Shown here piece by piece: positions 60,061-64,000 of a DNA stretch of 64,000 bases. This stretch comes from Neodiprion pinetum. Taxonomy: Eukaryota > Arthropoda > Insecta > Hymenoptera > Diprionidae. The stretch covers positions 25,042,026 to 25,106,025 of the forward strand of contig NC_060234.1 in the NCBI RefSeq assembly GCF_021155775.2, written 5' to 3'. The notes under the pieces were generated by a model, which saw only the letters and a list, made by a program, of their open reading frames with translations, had not been told where the DNA came from and made no database searches. How positions within the stretch are numbered: position 1 is the stretch's first letter; every line of letters begins with the position of its first letter. Both the position numbers and the translations under genes were made by a program.

Positions 60061-62513
60061 CTAGTTTGTCGGAGGCGTGCTAATTACGAATGCACGTGTA
60101 TATATACGGTATTATATTTACAAGAGTGAAAGATATATTTAACGGTGATTTAGGGTGACGCGATTACATCGCCGTTGCGTGTTTTAACCCTGATGGTTGA
60201 CAGGTGTTCCGAATGTGTATTACAGTAAGAATTGCAAGACCGCTTTATTAACTGCTACCGGACATGCTAATGACGGTATTCACGAAACGGGGAGACTTTG
60301 GTAAACGTATTTTCGGCTACACACGTTGCACAATGTTAATCAAACTTCGGCCTGTAATACTGGCAGAACCGACAAAATTTACAATGATCGTAAATTACCA
60401 ACAAGGACACACTTTTCACGACAATCATGTTAGTTCTATGCAAGTATTCTACAAGTATTCCGTTTTTTTTTTTTTTATAACGAAGGAAGTAATTGCCATC
60501 TGGTTCGCATGATGCTGAATTTCACAGTGAACTACGTTAAACTTATAATGAATGGCTGACTCTGTAGAACCGGAATCAAGTATCCGTTGTGTTCTTTGAA
60601 CCCTGTAACATGATCTCGTGCTTATCTACGAGTGAATTTTTTCAGTGTGCTAGTGCGAAGGATTAAAAACTATCCACTAGGTCATAAATCTAAGCTTTTA
60701 CTCCTTATAAAATTGAATTTCCTTTCTTTAAACTCGATACACTCGTCCTGGCATTCAGGTGTACGAAAAAAACCAATTTCAACGGTTTCGGCAGTACTTT
60801 GGACGATGAAGAAAATTAATTTTCAAAATATGTAATATATAGTGTGAAATGAATTTATTTTTGTATTGAAATAGAAGACACTAAATCACTACAGGTGTTT
60901 ACAGGTTCTATATCATCTCGAACAACCCCAACAACCTAGTTCAGCTACATCGTCGTCTGACGTTATCGTTCGATATAAAATGAGGTAGCCAAAACTATCG
61001 ACAGCAAAGGGAAAAGTTTGCTATCATCAAGTAAACTGAGCTACTGTAGATTTCGATCACAGTATAATCCCCCAATTTCAACACCCCATTCAGAACGACG
61101 TCAATTGGACCCCTACAGAAATTGGATGATCCTCATTTCCCGACTACCTTGAAACCAAGATGAAATCCGGTCACCTTCTCAGCCGGAAAAATAAATAGAC
61201 TTTGATTTCTCGTATCTATAGAATCTCTAAAATTTTCACGACTGGTACAACACTGCGTCCCTTCGTGTTTTAAAAGCTGCACGGTGTGCGTTCTACGTTA
61301 TCGGGTACCAAATTAGGTTAAAAGTGTGCTATTATAAAATAAAGAGGGCAGGCCAATAGGAAGTCATTGAAGTCGAGGTTCGGCTGGCTGTTTTATTCCG
61401 CGGAAGATTTCTGACCAAATCGTTTAACCGGGGCTGGTTGCTATGGCGTCGAAGCCTGTCGTGGCGAAATTTTTCATCAGATTCATTGGCCGTTTTACAC
61501 GACTTGCGGTCGCGCATTCTCTTAGAAAAATTCGTGTATATTTAGTTTCACTTGTCGGGGTCGTGAGGTACATTGAAAAATCAACACGAAACTTTAGTTT
61601 AGTTCGTTGCTCCCACGTGCTATATATCTTTGAACAAATTTAGAAAAAAAACGTAGAAACAATCTCAGGCTTCAATTTCATTTTTAAATTTTACCGGAAA
61701 GCCTACGAATTTTCCCGTTTCAATAACATAGGTCAATGTTTTTTTGCCGACGATGCGTTACGTGAAAAAATATGAAATTTGGTAAACTTGTTACTTCACA
61801 TAGTGATTCAATGAAAATTGTAGAGATTTCAGGCATGAGACAAATCAATCGTGACGTATCAAAAACCCTCTGCTATGCTAATGGGAGAATTCGAAGATTT
61901 TTGCGGTTATAGAACTTCGAACTTGGATAACAGCCTGAGATTTTCCCTGTAATTTTTCTTATTTATTTCGAAAATATTTCAGCCCATTGGAGAGCTAAAC
62001 TCGATAATTGGGTTCTATGTTAATCAGGATCACCATAATAAGGTACTTGTAGGTTTGTCTGACTTAGCGTTTGCACGCGTTGCGGTGCGAAATGTCTGAC
62101 AATAATTATTTGGTAACACCGCGCTGAGAACCTCGCTCGAAGCAAGGCGTCGTTTCTTCACATCAAGCTACGCAAACACATTCATGCATATCGTATATAC
62201 GTACACATCCGAAGTTTGAGGAGCCTTGGAAACTGGGAAAGTTTAGCGGGGTAAAGTTGCGGCGGAAAATTCTGTCCGTATACGTTGGTATGCGTATAGG
62301 TTATAACTTGAGGTACGCGAAGCAGCTAGGCATGCGATAAAGTAGCTTTCCCCGTAACGTGTTGCACACGTGAAACGCTGGAATGGAGGTGATACGAAGG
62401 GAATTTTTGTACTCTTTTGGAAAATTGAAAATCTCCGATGAAACCGTCTTTGCCAGTCATGTCCGTACGAAAGGTATGCGATAAGTTGCCGGGAAGTTAC
62501 TCTTGAACAGCAA
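60061..62513. other. spacer without recognised genes
   Basis: May be first intron of whatever the 59.3-59.6 kb promoter drives. Short frames only; nothing recognisable on either strand. Confidence 0.4.
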
Positions 62514-63179
62514 CACTGAGAGAAATTTTTAGTTCCGGTTACCGCTCAGTCCTCAACTATTTTCATTTTTTACCATAATCGAAAAATACAGTTCTAGGTA
62601 CAAAGTGAAAATTAGTTTGCTGCTAAAACTACCTGTTACCAGAAAGTCTGATATCCGTTACTATTCTTTCTCACTGTGATCACGCGGAGAGAAAAATCTG
62701 AGAAAAATTACCCTGCTGTTACTAGTCGTGATGTAAAAGACACCTAATGCAGTTTCTATTGATGCATGTTACAAAAATTATGGGTTTTTGTGAAAAAAAT
62801 TACTACCTTGCTTGGAAACTATGTATTTCGGCGGCACAAAATTTAAAATGTGACGACGCATTTTTCTGATGCAGCGCGGTAAAAACTGCATTTGGTGTCT
62901 TTTACATCACGATTATAGTAACAGCAGGATAATTTTTCTCAGATTTTTCTCTCCGTGCACTGTTACTATATTTTCTTGTAACTGTTGCGAAAATTTAATG
63001 CTTGTGCAACGATAAATTCACGTTTAAGCCTTGTTTAACTAAAAAAGTAGAGTAAACCGAACAAAATGGTTACGCGTACCTCGTTTTTCGTAATTCCAAC
63101 AATATTCAAACAGTTTTTTCAACGATATCTGTTCTACTGAATTAGTATAGTTACTATAACAATGAAATTTTTCTCAGTG
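62514..63179 (+). mobile_element. MITE-like element, family 1, forward copy split by a nested insertion
   Basis: It begins CACTGAGAGAAATTTTTAG and ends AATTTTTCTCAGTG, a clean terminal inverted repeat. Removing the nested 277 bp (62681-62957) leaves about 389 bp and restores the GATCACTGTTAC seen in the 46.6-kb copy. Confidence 0.8.
62681..62957. mobile_element. nested MITE with about 60-bp terminal inverted repeats
   Basis: The left end GGAGAGAAAAATCTGAGAAA, running on through CCTGCTGTTACTA to GATGTAAAAGACACC, is mirrored at the right end (GGTGTCTTTTACATC to CAGATTTTTCTCTCC). The unit is about 277 bp with no coding capacity. CAC occurs at both junctions, a possible short target duplication. 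Confidence 0.8.
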
Positions 63180-64000
63180 AACGCGGCGAAGGGTGTATAA
63201 AAACAACTTCCTTATTCCCGATTTCTCAGTGCCACACCCATTTCGCCACCGATGGCAATTCGATCTTCAGAATGGAGCTCATCTCGAGATACGTGTACCG
63301 GGTATGATTATGTACAAGTGTCCCTTCCAGTCGAGTTCCGAGGGCCGGGTGCAAACAACCTATAGCCGCGCTGTTTGCCCAACTAATAGTGTACCTTTCA
63401 AGACCCTTCATCGTCCGGTTTCCCACCCCGAGGGGTCTCTGCTGCGCTCTAGACTCAAATCTGGAATTCCTACTATGCGGCTAGGACTTCCTAGATTATC
63501 ATATTAAGTCCTTACCAATCCCTCATTGATGTGGATTATCTTTGTCAATGTATTCGGTGTGGTGAAAGTATTTGTCAAAATTAAGCACGTGGGCTAAATG
63601 TATAGTTGCAGTTACTATTAGACAGTTCTTAACAATCTTTACTTTTTACCCTAACAAAAAAATGTGGGCTTGGGTAAAAAATGAAAATGAATTTTGTAGC
63701 TGTAAACAAAAAATCTAAAGTGTGTTGCTACTCTTTTTTTGTTGTGGTCAATTAATTGATGACGAAGTCTTGTGTTACTCAAAAAATTTCATTAAATAAA
63801 CAAACGGATTTAGTGCTGGTAAATGTGCAAGAACACTTCTGGAATAAGCTTTGCTGCAATTTAACTTCAAGAATCTAGAGTCATTTATGTAATTTCGAGT
63901 CCAGTAATCAGCAAGCTTTTTTCTTTTTTTATACTTTAGAACCGTTATCGTTGGGCGTGTTTTAACTGGAGTCTGAGTATGAGTGCATGTTTTTTTTTTA
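63180..64000. other. spacer with a probable family 1 remnant
   Basis: The 104-codon frame at 63193-63507 and its antisense shadow have no recognisable family. At about 63600-63740 the stretch with TTTACTTTTTACCC and later GGGTAAAAAATGAAAATGAA resembles inner parts of the family 1 elements but is heavily diverged. Confidence 0.35.

Overview
This is an animal nuclear window, almost certainly from an insect. Spliced genes with GT/AG introns sit in AT-rich non-coding DNA that is not CpG-poor. Among the genes are a ZAD-type zinc-finger protein (an arthropod family) and a Zasp-type Z-disc protein. A hymenopteran such as a sawfly would fit, but that is inference from composition, not shown.

Layout. 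(1) 1-693 (+): the 3' end of a HECT ubiquitin ligase of the HERC4 type, with its catalytic Cys. (2) 694-6360: 3' UTRs and spacer between two convergent genes. (3) 6361-15661 (-): six coding exons of a Zasp66-like protein (345 aa), spliced together here for the first time in this reading; a probable non-coding first exon and GC-rich promoter lie near 20.66-21.0 kb. (4) 21-26 kb: spacer with a TTAA-flanked foldback element and two diverged, oppositely oriented cysteine-bearing short ORFs. (5) 26177-29500 (+): a five-exon ZAD plus six C2H2 finger protein (430 aa). (6) 29.5-36.1 kb: spacer with a 966-bp palindromic transposon. (7) 36112-37782 (+): five-exon UFD1 (296 aa), whose first coding exon carries only the ATG. 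(8) 38-64 kb: gene-poor DNA. It holds a 47-codon signal-peptide ORF (42.55 kb), a 60-bp/20-residue tandem repeat array with a 180-bp higher-order period and two TAG codons (43.07-43.62 kb), a family of about 400-bp MITE-like elements (46.6, 47.7, 51.6, 51.9, 62.5 and 63.6 kb), a nested second element at 62.68 kb, and a promoter-like region with two palindromic NRF-1-type sites (59.3-59.6 kb).

The confident genes are not an operon and need not work together. HERC4 and UFD1 both act in ubiquitin biology, the Zasp66-like protein in the muscle Z-disc, and the ZAD protein is a DNA-binding regulator. The most novel material is the repeat array with its upstream signal-peptide ORF, and the cysteine ORF pair at 22.9 and 25.7 kb. 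Exon joins were made by eye from splice consensus and reading phase; no alignment or transcript data were available.
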